Shown here in pieces: positions 8,985 through 17,623 of a DNA stretch of 64,000 nt. How positions within the stretch are numbered: position 1 is the first letter of the stretch; the number at the start of each line of letters is the position of its first letter. Source of the DNA: Ruminococcaceae bacterium UBA1405 (lineage in GTDB: Bacteria > Bacillota > Clostridia > Oscillospirales > Ruminococcaceae). The translations under genes and the position numbers were made by a program. The notes beneath the pieces were generated by a model. The model did not search any database. It had not been told where the DNA came from and was given only the letters and a program-made list of their open reading frames with translations. The DNA is taken from contig DBQB01000017.1 in assembly GCA_002305685.1 (NCBI GenBank), forward strand, positions 19,767 to 83,766, given 5' to 3'.

Positions 8985-10043
8985 TCATTCCCGCTTAAGA
9001 GGAATCACCATGTTCCAGGTCTGGGTGGCGTCATGGAAACCGTTGGTCCCGTCTGAGGTAGCAAAAAACAGATGGGTGGGTTTTCCCATATCGTCAAACA
9101 AGATAAAGGGACGCTCCAAATTTCCCATCAGACGGGTCTCACCGTCATCCCACAATACTTTGCGGGAGTAGGCAAGCTCTCCCATGCAGATATCCCAGTG
9201 GCGTCCGTCTGTGGAGTAGGCGTGCACACCGCCATATTTTTCTCCGCAAATATTGCCGGTCATATCCTTCGCGATCATCTCATATCCCGAACCGCTGTTC
9301 CAGATAAAGGGGTCTTCCAAACTCACCTGCGGCGGAAAAAGCGGATCATCCTGCAAAACGCGGTAGGGTCCCTGATAGGTTTGTCCGTAGGCAACCCCCA
9401 ACGTCATATCTCCGTGGAGCAGTCCGATATAGGGGGGCGGATTATACCCTCTGGCCTTATACATCAGCAGCACCGAACCGTCCGGATTCACACAGGGAGC
9501 CGGATTGGAGGTGAGAAGGTTGTCAAATTTATCGGGACGGGTGGGAAGGATGGGGGAATCCATCCGCTTCCAGGGACCAAATACGCTGTCCGACACCGCA
9601 ATTCCCACCCGCTTATTGGCTCTTGCCACAATGACGCAGGGGTCATCCAACTTCAGAGTCTCTGTGGGATCCGCAAAGGGATGGGTGGAGCCGGTATAAA
9701 ACAGCAGATACCGGTTCCCGATCTTTTTGATATGAGGATTGTGGGTCATTCGTCCATCCCAGTACTGGGGTCCCCGCACCGGAAGCACAACTTCTTCAAA
9801 ATGATACGGGCCTTCCGGCGTATCCGAGCTGGCGCGTACCACCTCAGAACCCAAAAGCCATCCGGGATGCATCGGCTGGTTTTTGGGCCAACGGGAGGCA
9901 AACATATGGTAACGTCCATCCTCCCCTTTTACCACCGAACCGCACCAAATCCAATATCCCTCCATCCGGAACCCACCTGCTACCGGCGCCGGAAGCATAC
10001 TCCGGTGTAGATTTACCCAATGATTTTTTGGCAATGTACTCAT
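8985..10043 (-). CDS. Glycoside hydrolase, five-bladed beta-propeller type (GH43/GH117-like)
   Basis: This 352-residue protein has no signal peptide and looks cytoplasmic. Repeated propeller-like motifs are visible: GSVVKGEDGRYHMFASRW near residue 35, THNPHIKKIGNRYLLFYTGS near 100, and VSLEDPFIW near 240, in the manner of GH43-clan glycosidases and sucrase-like beta-fructosidase relatives. I cannot assign the exact family or substrate. The ATG follows AAAGGA with suitable spacing. It is the first gene of an operon with uxuA, so it probably releases a uronate-bearing or linked sugar from an imported oligosaccharide. The promoter is at 10143-10171. Confidence 0.75.
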   Translation of the reverse strand: MSTLPKNHWVNLHRSMLPAPVAGGFRMEGYWIWCGSVVKGEDGRYHMFASRWPKNQPMHPGWLLGSEVVRASSDTPEGPYHFEEVVLPVRGPQYWDGRMTHNPHIKKIGNRYLLFYTGSTHPFADPTETLKLDDPCVIVARANKRVGIAVSDSVFGPWKRMDSPILPTRPDKFDNLLTSNPAPCVNPDGSVLLMYKARGYNPPPYIGLLHGDMTLGVAYGQTYQGPYRVLQDDPLFPPQVSLEDPFIWNSGSGYEMIAKDMTGNICGEKYGGVHAYSTDGRHWDICMGELAYSRKVLWDDGETRLMGNLERPFILFDDMGKPTHLFFATSDGTNGFHDATQTWNMVIPLKRE

Positions 10044-10128
10044 ATTCTATTTCCTTTCCATCTCAGTTTGCACGATGGAAAACCGCCATCCAAATCTTTC
10101 CCGTCCATCAAAATTGCGGCACAGATGA

Positions 10129-10171
10129 GTAATATCAATGTAATATTACCATCAACTTATCCAAACTGCAA
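10129..10171 (-). promoter_or_regulatory. Promoter and palindromic repeats upstream of the propeller glycosidase-uxuA operon
   Basis: On the minus strand TTGCAG (plus 10166-10171) and TAATAT (plus 10143-10148) are 17 bp apart. The -10 lies inside a perfect 10-bp palindrome GTAATATTAC (10140-10149), and a second GTAATAT copy begins 11 bp away at 10129, about one helical turn. This suits a repressor or activator site. Confidence 0.5.
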
Positions 10172-10180
10172 CTGAAATTT

Positions 10181-10232
10181 GCCTGCCCAACCACAAGCGA
10201 CCGAAGGATAAGGTTTTTGTGGTTGCGCAGGC
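10181..10232. terminator. Hairpin between GH29 and propeller glycosidase genes
   Basis: Arms 10181-10196 and 10217-10232 pair over 16 positions with one mismatch; the plus-strand flank is T-rich. It lies 96 bp after the stop of the GH29 gene (minus) and separates it from the next operon. Confidence 0.55.
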
Positions 10233-10327
10233 ATTTTCATTTTAATTTTGGCCATCCCGGACATCGGCCGCCATCCATAGCGGGCGCTCAACGTCACAGC
10301 AGTCAAACTGACGACCCAATCCCAGGA

Positions 10328-12091
10328 TCATTTCGCAGTCAACGTCACGCTCTTCAGTTTTGGCCCCAGACCCTTTTCCAAGCAGAGGGATTGGGGAACC
10401 AGCCGCAGGGTATACCGTCCGGGCCGTTCAAATTTTATCCTGCCGCAGCGGGTCGCAACATCGTACCAAAGGAATAGGTCTCTGGGATGGGTGCGCTCAT
10501 CATCCGAAACCTGGAACTTCAGCTGCTGCCCTGCGCATTCCAGCACAAAACGATGTCCCCCTTCCCAACTGCCTTCCGGGTCTTTCTCAGGATATTTTTC
10601 TGTAAAGGTGTGCAGCGTTACCGAGAAGGAGCCTGGTTGGGTAACCAAAAACTCCCATGTCAGGATATCCGACGTTTGATGCCAGTTTTCGATGATTCCA
10701 CTCTTGGATAATACCAGTGAAACCTCTTTTCCCTCCAGATTTTCCCGCTTGGCGGATACACTGGTGAGCAGGATTTCGCCATCGCAATCGGTTATGGTGT
10801 CGTCGATCTCCACCGGAAGGCCCTCTTCCAGCTCCAGCGCAATCACACTTACATAAGGATCCGGGACGGTGGACGGCAGCGTCAGCACCAGTTTTTCTAT
10901 CCCATCCTTCTGCTGCGTAAAGGGGATCTCCTCCCCGGTGCCGAGAACCTTTGCGGATTTCACCTTGTTTTTCAGCCCTGTAAAGATAAACGGGCCTTCC
11001 TTCCAGTCGAACAGATGCAGATACAGTTGATTCTCTTTTGCCGTGACGGCGCCCCAGCTCAGTTCATAGGGAATCAATCCGCCCTGACAACCGTAGATAG
11101 CTTCACCGTTGCGGCGGATCCACTCTCCGATGATATGAAGCCGCTCTACACTCTCCGGAGGAATCAGTCCCTGGGCAGTGGGCCCCACATTGAGCAGATA
11201 GTTGCCGCCCTTTGCCACAATGCTGACCAGCAGACGGATGAGGGTAGCCGGTGACTTCCAGTTGTGATCCTGCTGTTTAAATCCCCAGGTATCGTTCATC
11301 GTCGCACAGGTTTCCCAGGGCAGATGGTTGGCGCCGGAAGGAACCTGATTGTCCCCATATCCAATATAATCCCCCAGGGGATCGTTGCTGACGCGAGGTC
11401 CAACGATACATTCCGGCTGAATCGCGTGCACCAGATCCCGGAACCGGCGGGCGTTATAGTAACTCAGATCTCCGGGAGTATCAAACCAAAGAATACCAAT
11501 GGGGCCATAACCGGTCAGCAGTTCCATCACCTGCGGCAGCGCCTTTTGATTCATATAGGTTTCAAACACCTTTTGCTCCTCAGGATAGGTGGTATCCCAC
11601 TGCTCCCCCTTTACCACCCCGTTGGGGTCGTCCCAGTCCTGATAATGGGAGTAATAAAAACACAGCCGGATCCCATGTTTTTGACAGGCCGCCGCCAACT
11701 GTTTCATCGGGTCCTTTCCATAGGGGGTGGCATCCACAATATTGTAAGGAGAACAATGGGAATGGTACATGGCAAATCCGTCGTGATGCTTTGCCGTGAT
11801 CACGATATACCGCATCCCTGCGTCCTTGGCGATCTTCACCCAGGTTTCTGCGTCAAACTGTACAGGATTGAAGGATTTGCAGATTTCATGGTACTCCTTT
11901 GCGGGAATCTGGGCAAAGCGCATAATCTGTTCCCCAATTCCCGGGATCTCTTTTCCCTTCCACATCCCTGCAAGCTGGGCGTAGATCCCCCAATGGATAA
12001 ACATTCCAAATTTGGCTTCCCGAAACCAGGCGATACGCTCCTCATCGCTGCAAATATGCCGGTTGGCAAATTGTTCTGGCATAACACTCAC
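10328..12091 (-). CDS. Alpha-L-fucosidase, GH29
   Basis: This 587-residue enzyme should remove alpha-linked L-fucose from glycans. The GH29 catalytic barrel is clear: KFGMFIHWG at residues 27-35, KHHDGFAMY at 101-109, and ILWFDTPGD at 200-208 with D204 as the expected nucleophile. A C-terminal beta-sandwich of about 250 residues follows. There is no signal peptide, so it probably acts in the cytoplasm on imported oligosaccharides. The ATG follows GAGGAGTGAG. It is 46 bp downstream of the GH95-like gene and almost certainly co-transcribed with it. Confidence 0.93.
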   Translation of the reverse strand: MSVMPEQFANRHICSDEERIAWFREAKFGMFIHWGIYAQLAGMWKGKEIPGIGEQIMRFAQIPAKEYHEICKSFNPVQFDAETWVKIAKDAGMRYIVITAKHHDGFAMYHSHCSPYNIVDATPYGKDPMKQLAAACQKHGIRLCFYYSHYQDWDDPNGVVKGEQWDTTYPEEQKVFETYMNQKALPQVMELLTGYGPIGILWFDTPGDLSYYNARRFRDLVHAIQPECIVGPRVSNDPLGDYIGYGDNQVPSGANHLPWETCATMNDTWGFKQQDHNWKSPATLIRLLVSIVAKGGNYLLNVGPTAQGLIPPESVERLHIIGEWIRRNGEAIYGCQGGLIPYELSWGAVTAKENQLYLHLFDWKEGPFIFTGLKNKVKSAKVLGTGEEIPFTQQKDGIEKLVLTLPSTVPDPYVSVIALELEEGLPVEIDDTITDCDGEILLTSVSAKRENLEGKEVSLVLSKSGIIENWHQTSDILTWEFLVTQPGSFSVTLHTFTEKYPEKDPEGSWEGGHRFVLECAGQQLKFQVSDDERTHPRDLFLWYDVATRCGRIKFERPGRYTLRLVPQSLCLEKGLGPKLKSVTLTAK

Positions 12092-12137
12092 TCCTCACTG
12101 ATATCGTTATATTTTTTAGGCCAGAGAAAAGAACACT

Positions 12138-14369
12138 TTACTGTACATGATCCGCGGAAAAGGGGATTCCATATAACCTCCAGGGTTTGAAGGAACCCCA
12201 GAAGTTGCAAAGGTTAGACTGTTTGGGAAGAGGAACTATCTCCTCGTCAAACGCCCGCTCGGGAGAAAGAAGAACCGTCTGTCCTTTTTGCAGCGGGATG
12301 GAAAAAATGCCGTTGTTTGGAGCAAACGCAGCCACGCTGCCATCCTCATACTTTCCATACACCGTCCCTGTCCACAAAGGACATCTCAGGAGCAAAGGTT
12401 CTCCTGCCAAGCTGCTGATTTTGGCCATAACCAGACGCTGATCCTTCAGTTTGGCGCTTACCAAAAATGCGCCTTCGGCCCGCAAATCGGCAAACGCCGC
12501 ATCCTTCCAATCAGAAGGCAGCGCTGGGAATAGGCGAACAACACCGCCGTAACTTTGCATCATCAGATAAAGGATTGCATGGGCCATTCCCAACGGAGAT
12601 TCTATCACCGGACCTGCCTCCCGATAAAAGGTGTTGGGCTTAAACAGTTCCAGTCCGGAACGAATATAGCACATGGCCTCATCGCCTTTCCCCAAGGTGG
12701 CAGCCAAACAGGCAGCGCCGACAAAGGTAAAGCCGCGCAGATCCCCTTCCATACCAAACCAGTGCCGCAAAGAAACCATCAGTTTTTCCCGATTCTCCGG
12801 CAGATCACAGTCCAGGATATGCAGCGGATAAAACCCCAAAAGATGGCTGTAGTGCCGGTGTCCATGCTCCATTGGAACCCCTTTTCCGATCAGGTACCCG
12901 GTCTCGTCCTGAGGGTACTGCGGAAGGTTCCTCTCAATCTCCTCCCAGCGGGGGCGCTGTTCATCCACAATCGAAAGCCGGTCGCAAATCTCCTTCAGTG
13001 TCTGTATTCCCCAGTGAAGCAAAAACAGATCGTAGTTGCAGTCCTCCACCTTGAGTTTGCGGAAAGAACCGTATTCCGGGGAGATGGTTTTGGGCAGATG
13101 CAGTTTTCCGTCCTGTCCCGGTGCAAGCAGATGGAAATAATAGTTCATCGAGCGGCGCAGCAGCGGATAGAGGAAGTCCCGCAGCAGCGTGTCGTCCATA
13201 CAGCTTCGATAATACAGATAACAGCAGTGACAAATCCAGGGCAGATTTCCAATCTCATCCCCCACATCTGAGCGAAGATCATGACTCATGGAACGGCCCA
13301 TGGCGGCGCTGTCACCGCGAAACTCCTGCGGAACATTCTCGATCAGATGCTCCATATTCCTTTGCAGGGTATGGATGAGAGATGCGCCGATTTCCAGATG
13401 GTTGGAAGCATAAACCGGGGAATATGCCAGCTGTACATTCATATTCATCCAGGTGCCCGGCCATGGCGTTGGTCCAGTCCATGGGCCCTGATTGTCCATA
13501 ATCAGTTTATCCGCCCGGGTGGCGCAGGCCATCTTGTACAGCTGTATCCAGTAAAACCCCTCCAGACGGGTATCCGGGATGGTGAGCATCGACTGTTTAT
13601 AGTAATCATGCCACCACTTTCTATGGCTTTGCTGATACTGTGCCGCTGGGATTGCGGCCGCCTCCCGCAGCATCTGCACCGCCTTTTTGCCCACCTTCCC
13701 GCCGTGTCCGGACAGCACCGTAACATAATACCAATGGTTTCTTCCCGTATCGTCCAGCGGGACGCAAAGGCACGCGCTGGTACAGCCGTCCTCTGAACCG
13801 TTATACTGCTGATAATGTACCTTTACCCCGTCGATTGTCTCCTCCCCAACCGCTATCTCCGGGAAATACTGATCGATATTGGGCCTTCCGTCATCCACCA
13901 GCAGCGCTTCGGATACCGCCGGATATGGATACCACTGCATCCGGGCCGTCTCTTTCTCATCGGTCTGCACCTCAATCACCATCACATCCTGAAGGCTGTG
14001 AAGATAGGCGCTGACGGTGGCGCTGCCATTCACTGTGATCACGTCAGAATCAAACTGTGCATCCCATAACCGCAGCCGCGCCGTGGTGCCTCCATAGATC
14101 CAGCTTCCAAAGTCCAGCTCAAACTCCCCTACCGGTACCCTGGCGGCATAGGCGTCCTTCCGATGCGCCACCACATCCATACGTCCCATCACAAAGCGAT
14201 AGGTCTGCCTTTTGGACTTATGCTCTGCGTTATAGATCGTAACGCCCAGCATACCGTTTCCCAAAAACGCAGCGTCATCCCATGTTTTCGGGGATTGGGA
14301 CCAGTAGAGGTCGTGGTTTTGCAGAAGCTTTTCATAAACATTGTCCTGGTTTTCTTTCTTGGGCTCCAT
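12138..14369 (-). CDS. GH95-like glycoside hydrolase
   Basis: This protein of about 743 residues resembles GH95 alpha-L-fucosidases/galactosidases. An N-terminal beta-rich domain opens with FLGNGMLGVTIYNAEHKSKR, an (alpha/alpha)6-barrel core includes GTWMNMNVQLAYSPVYASNHLE, and the C-terminal end has RLFPALPSDWKDAAF, close to the LLPALP motif of the family. There is no signal peptide. The ATG at 14367-14369 lies 8 nt after GGGAG, and a predicted promoter (-10 at 14431-14436) starts RNA near 14423, which rules out longer forms; an ATG at 14375 is a close alternative. It leads the fucosidase operon with GH29 downstream. Fucosidase activity is likely but unproven, since GH95 also contains galactosidases. 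Confidence 0.8.
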   Translation of the reverse strand: MEPKKENQDNVYEKLLQNHDLYWSQSPKTWDDAAFLGNGMLGVTIYNAEHKSKRQTYRFVMGRMDVVAHRKDAYAARVPVGEFELDFGSWIYGGTTARLRLWDAQFDSDVITVNGSATVSAYLHSLQDVMVIEVQTDEKETARMQWYPYPAVSEALLVDDGRPNIDQYFPEIAVGEETIDGVKVHYQQYNGSEDGCTSACLCVPLDDTGRNHWYYVTVLSGHGGKVGKKAVQMLREAAAIPAAQYQQSHRKWWHDYYKQSMLTIPDTRLEGFYWIQLYKMACATRADKLIMDNQGPWTGPTPWPGTWMNMNVQLAYSPVYASNHLEIGASLIHTLQRNMEHLIENVPQEFRGDSAAMGRSMSHDLRSDVGDEIGNLPWICHCCYLYYRSCMDDTLLRDFLYPLLRRSMNYYFHLLAPGQDGKLHLPKTISPEYGSFRKLKVEDCNYDLFLLHWGIQTLKEICDRLSIVDEQRPRWEEIERNLPQYPQDETGYLIGKGVPMEHGHRHYSHLLGFYPLHILDCDLPENREKLMVSLRHWFGMEGDLRGFTFVGAACLAATLGKGDEAMCYIRSGLELFKPNTFYREAGPVIESPLGMAHAILYLMMQSYGGVVRLFPALPSDWKDAAFADLRAEGAFLVSAKLKDQRLVMAKISSLAGEPLLLRCPLWTGTVYGKYEDGSVAAFAPNNGIFSIPLQKGQTVLLSPERAFDEEIVPLPKQSNLCNFWGSFKPWRLYGIPFSADHVQ

Positions 14370-14430
14370 CCTCATCTCTCCCTCTTTTTCCACTTGCAGA
14401 CTCACCTTCGAGCCATATATTTCCGATCTC

Positions 14431-14459
14431 AATATAACAAATCCCGTTACCCGCCACAA
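14431..14459 (-). promoter_or_regulatory. Promoter of GH95-like/GH29 operon
   Basis: On the minus strand TTGTGG (plus 14454-14459) and TATATT (plus 14431-14436) are separated by 17 bp, placing the start near 14423 and a leader of about 54 nt. Confidence 0.5.
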
Positions 14460-14650
14460 GGAACCATTGATAAGATCCATAGTGCATTCGCAATACTCAG
14501 ACTTTTTTCAAAAATGCTCTTGATGCAGTCCTTTTTTGTGGTCAGATGGTTTAAAGATACCCATACGCAAGGGAAAAATATCCATAAATCGGAAAATTTT
14601 TAAAATATCTGAAAAATTGGATGCTGATCGTTAGGAGCTGCCACTATTTT

Positions 14651-14678
14651 TTGCTGAAACAATCCGATATGATAGAAT
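14651..14678 (+). promoter_or_regulatory. Candidate promoter of alginate-lyase-family gene
   Basis: TTGCTG (14651-14656) and TAGAAT (14673-14678) are spaced by 16 bp just upstream of the AAAGGAGG ribosome-binding site. The rest of the divergent gap 14370-14710 holds only the minus-strand promoter. Confidence 0.4.
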
Positions 14679-14710
14679 GCAGAAGAGCAGCAAAAAAAGG
14701 AGGAATTTGG

Positions 14711-15832
14711 GTGTTATCCTTTGAAAAACAGTTTCGTATTGACCCTACTCATTTGCCGGTCGAAAAAGAACGGATCCTTCGTCAAGCACAGGACGCCATG
14801 CAAAGGCCCATCGCCCATATCACAGACGTGACAGCCCCTTTGAGCGAAGGGACCATCCATGATTTTTATTCCAACGGGGATTACTGGTGGCCTGACCCGA
14901 AAAAAACGGACGGACTTCCCTATATCCAGCGGGACGGCCAAACCAATCCGGACAATTTTGTTGCACATCGCCTGGCTATGCGGCAGATGCGCACCGATGT
15001 GGTCTCCCTATCCATCGCCTATGCGCTGACCGGAGACCCTGCTTATGCCGGTCATGGGGTGCGTATCCTTGAGGAATTCTTTCTTGACCCCAAAACCAGA
15101 ATGAATCCCAACTTAAATTACGCTCAGGCAATCCCGGGAATCTGCGCCGGACGCGGTATCGGCATCATCGATACCCTGCATCTGATAGAAGTTCCCTTTG
15201 CCATCGAGCGCCTGAAACGTCTCGGCGGGATGACAGAGCGGTGTTACGCAGGGCTGAAAGATTGGTTTGCAGAATATCTGGGATGGATGCTGACCAGCTC
15301 CAACGGAATCCAGGAGATGAACGCCGCCAACAACCATGGCGTATGTTTCTTTGCACAGGCCGCTGTGTTCGCGCTGTTCACCGACAACCAGCTGTTGGTT
15401 GATTTCTGCCGGCAACACTATAAAAAGGTCCTTTTGGAACAGATGGACGCCGACGGCAGCTTTCCCCGGGAGTTGGCCAGAACCAAGCCTTACAACTACT
15501 CAATTTTCGTGATTGACAATATGGTAACCCTCTGTTATCTGCTTTCCACCCCCAAAGAAAACCTGTGGGAATATCCAAATCAAAAGGGCGCCGATATCCG
15601 CAAGGGACTGGATTTTATTACCCCATATTTGATCGATAAAAGCCTTTGGCCTTATCCGAAAGACGTCATGTATTTTGAAGATTTTCCGGTACGCAGTTCC
15701 TTTCTGGTTTTTGCCGGATGTGCTCTGGGCCGGGAGGAACTGTTGGAATTGTATCAGCGCCTCCCCTATCCCTTTACACCCGAGGAGGTAAGCCGCAACA
15801 ACGCCATTCAGGAACCGGTTTTCTTGCTGTAA
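14711..15832 (+). CDS. Alginate lyase family protein
   Basis: This 373-residue protein belongs to the alginate-lyase superfamily of (alpha/alpha) toroid polysaccharide lyases. Diagnostic stretches are DYWWPDP near residue 60, GICAGRGIGIIDT near 150 and NNHGVCFFAQAAVFALF near 205, where the Asn-His pair is the usual catalytic region. It has no signal peptide. I place the start at GTG 14711, 7 nt after AAGGAGG; the frame extends upstream to an ATG at 14621 but without a ribosome-binding site and across the candidate promoter. Proteins of this family cleave uronate-containing polymers, consistent with uxuA in the neighbourhood; the true substrate need not be alginate. A strong terminator follows. 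Confidence 0.82.
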   Translation: MLSFEKQFRIDPTHLPVEKERILRQAQDAMQRPIAHITDVTAPLSEGTIHDFYSNGDYWWPDPKKTDGLPYIQRDGQTNPDNFVAHRLAMRQMRTDVVSLSIAYALTGDPAYAGHGVRILEEFFLDPKTRMNPNLNYAQAIPGICAGRGIGIIDTLHLIEVPFAIERLKRLGGMTERCYAGLKDWFAEYLGWMLTSSNGIQEMNAANNHGVCFFAQAAVFALFTDNQLLVDFCRQHYKKVLLEQMDADGSFPRELARTKPYNYSIFVIDNMVTLCYLLSTPKENLWEYPNQKGADIRKGLDFITPYLIDKSLWPYPKDVMYFEDFPVRSSFLVFAGCALGREELLELYQRLPYPFTPEEVSRNNAIQEPVFLL

Positions 15833-15891
15833 ACCCCCTTTTGTTGTCCGAAATCCCCCCAAAAAAGAAACGCCTCCATCTACAACAAAAG

Positions 15892-15929
15892 GCCTTCTGA
15901 TGCGCAGAACATGCATCAGAAGGCTTTTT
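15892..15929 (+). terminator. Intrinsic terminator after alginate-lyase-family gene
   Basis: Perfect 12-bp stem (15892-15903 with 15913-15924), 9-nt loop and five T at 15925-15929. Confidence 0.9.
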
Positions 15930-16027
15930 CCAAAACGACATACCAATAGCTCGAATTTTATGTATCCTGCCATCCCCATGTAACCCGGCAACACCGTATG
16001 CCGGATTTCATTCCTTCCCGGCTCTCT

Positions 16028-16459
16028 TTATGCCCAGCGCAGCACTTCGCCACACCCGGGACAGACCGGCTGATCCTTGGAGAGGGCTGTGCCGCAATGG
16101 GGACAAACCCTTGTCTCCTCCCCGGTAGGACGCGGAGGCTGGGAATGCCGGGACAGGTGCTGATGGTCTGGAACGATACCGGCTTTGCGCAGCTGCAGAT
16201 GTTCGGCCAAAATAGGCGGTTCCTCCTTTTTGGCAATCTGTTTCCCGATTTCCGGATCCAACTGAAAGATGGACTGGCAGCAGTTCATACGCAGCAGGTA
16301 TTCTTTGTCCCATTTGATCAGGGGAATGAAAAAGAAATCCAGACAGGTATACTGCATCTGTATCACACAGCGTTCCCATTTGCCGCAGTGGGGACACTGG
16401 ACCATCAGCTCATAGGTCAAAAACTTCCCGCCACGGGAGATTCCCAGAATAAAAAACAT
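16028..16459 (-). CDS. Zinc-ribbon protein
   Basis: This 143-residue protein starts MFFILGIS, followed by VQCPHCGKW (C-x2-C) and an FFFIPLIKWDKEYLLRMNCC segment, the pattern of the bacterial zinc-ribbon family that begins with MFFI and carries an aromatic middle strand. A second C-terminal zinc ribbon has CPHCG and CPGCG. The ATG at 16457-16459 follows GGAGGAGGG; an upstream ATG would add ten residues without support. Function is unknown. It lies 84 bp downstream of the membrane-anchored protein and is probably co-transcribed with it. Confidence 0.75.
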   Translation of the reverse strand: MFFILGISRGGKFLTYELMVQCPHCGKWERCVIQMQYTCLDFFFIPLIKWDKEYLLRMNCCQSIFQLDPEIGKQIAKKEEPPILAEHLQLRKAGIVPDHQHLSRHSQPPRPTGEETRVCPHCGTALSKDQPVCPGCGEVLRWA

Positions 16460-16543
16460 ACGCACCCTCCTCCCACTCTTGACGCACAAAAAGGGATTCC
16501 CTTGCGGCTTTGGCGATATCCGCAGGGCATCCCTTCTCAGGCT

Positions 16544-17263
16544 TTATGCTTCTTGCGCAGAAGCCGCCAGCTCCGATACGGTACCGGAAGCCAGATTTTC
16601 CATCATCTTCACACTGCGCTGATAGATCTCGGCGATCTCCTCGTCCCCTTTCGGATTGACGTCCTGCTCTCTGCGCATCACGAAGAACATCTCCTGGGGC
16701 AGCTGCTGCAGCAGCTCATTCTCCTGATATGCCGGAATATCCTTCAAATACAGTTTGTCCGTCTCTTCCCCAAGAAGAGGGGTGACCGATCCCCCAACGG
16801 TGTCCGCCAAATCGGCGAAGATAGCCGTATCCTCGCCCTCCTCATCGTAATTGAGGTAGTCGTAGATATCCTGATCCATCAGGAAGATGATCTGGTTTTT
16901 ATCCTGGAACTGGGCAATCAACCGCGTCTGTGCGGCCATCACCATCTCGGGGTCAACGGTATAGGATTCGGTGGACATGGTGATCTGATCCACATATACG
17001 CTCAAATCCCCATTGCCGTCAAAATCCTCCCCATACTGCTGGAGCACACGGCTCAGCTCCGCGGAAACCGCATCGCTTGCATATTCGCTGGAGGCCACCG
17101 TCAGATAGATGTCCACCTTCTCTTTAAAAACCACGCCCTTTACCAGCATTGCCACCAAAAGCACAACGAATGCACCGATGATGGTCTGCACCTTGTAATA
17201 TGTCCAAAAATGTTCCCATCGCTGTCCCTTGGGAATATCCTTGAGCTTCATATACTTGTCCAT
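16544..17263 (-). CDS. Membrane-anchored protein of unknown function
   Basis: I do not recognise this 239-residue protein. It has a short basic cytoplasmic tail (MDKYMKLKDIPKGQRWEHFWTYY is cut here at about residue 23), one membrane helix at about residues 26-43 rich in Val, Leu and Ala, and an acidic extracytoplasmic domain of about 190 residues with many Asp, Glu and Gln and no Cys. The TYYK motif before the helix recurs in clostridial membrane-anchored proteins of unknown function. The ATG at 17261-17263 sits 8 nt after AAAGGAG; a GTG three codons earlier is less likely. Confidence 0.7.
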   Translation of the reverse strand: MDKYMKLKDIPKGQRWEHFWTYYKVQTIIGAFVVLLVAMLVKGVVFKEKVDIYLTVASSEYASDAVSAELSRVLQQYGEDFDGNGDLSVYVDQITMSTESYTVDPEMVMAAQTRLIAQFQDKNQIIFLMDQDIYDYLNYDEEGEDTAIFADLADTVGGSVTPLLGEETDKLYLKDIPAYQENELLQQLPQEMFFVMRREQDVNPKGDEEIAEIYQRSVKMMENLASGTVSELAASAQEA

Positions 17264-17586
17264 CCAAAACACTCCTTTGATCTATAAATTTCTTTCGATC
17301 TTATTTTACGGGCAGGCAACTGCCGTCTGTGCGCCGCTTTCCTGTATTGTAAAATACTTTTGTGAACGAACTATTGGACTCTTGTGACCGAACCACGAAC
17401 TTTTGGTTTTATTATCGCAAAGCCATTTCCAAGACCTGTGTACCCTTACTTTGGCCGTTCCTTTTCAGTTTATCCCTATTGTATCAAATCGATTCCCAGG
17501 ATGCAAGCCTCCCATACCGCCACCCCCGGATAAAACACGATGCCGGCGGAAAATGTCAAGCTCCCATCTATATTTCCATAAAAAAA
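17264..17586. other. Intergenic region with imperfect direct repeats
   Basis: No gene is supported. On the minus strand a TACAAT box (plus 17346-17351) is a possible -10 for the membrane-anchored gene, with no good -35. Two copies of TGTGAMCGAAC (17361-17371 and 17383-17393; one difference) lie 22 bp apart just upstream, a spacing of two helical turns that suits an activator. Confidence 0.35.
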
Positions 17587-17610
17587 CCTTGCCTTTGGCA
17601 AAAGGCAAGG
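17580..17610 (-). terminator. Intrinsic terminator after Ser-rich lipoprotein gene
   Basis: Ten-base-pair stem (17587-17596 with 17601-17610), 4-nt loop, and seven T on the minus strand (plus 17580-17586). Confidence 0.9.
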
Positions 17611-17623
17611 TAAAAGACAATCT

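Noticed and set aside
10217..10477. Small plus-strand open frame next to the GH29 3' end
   Set aside because: It overlaps the terminator hairpin and the GH29 coding region and has no ribosome-binding site.
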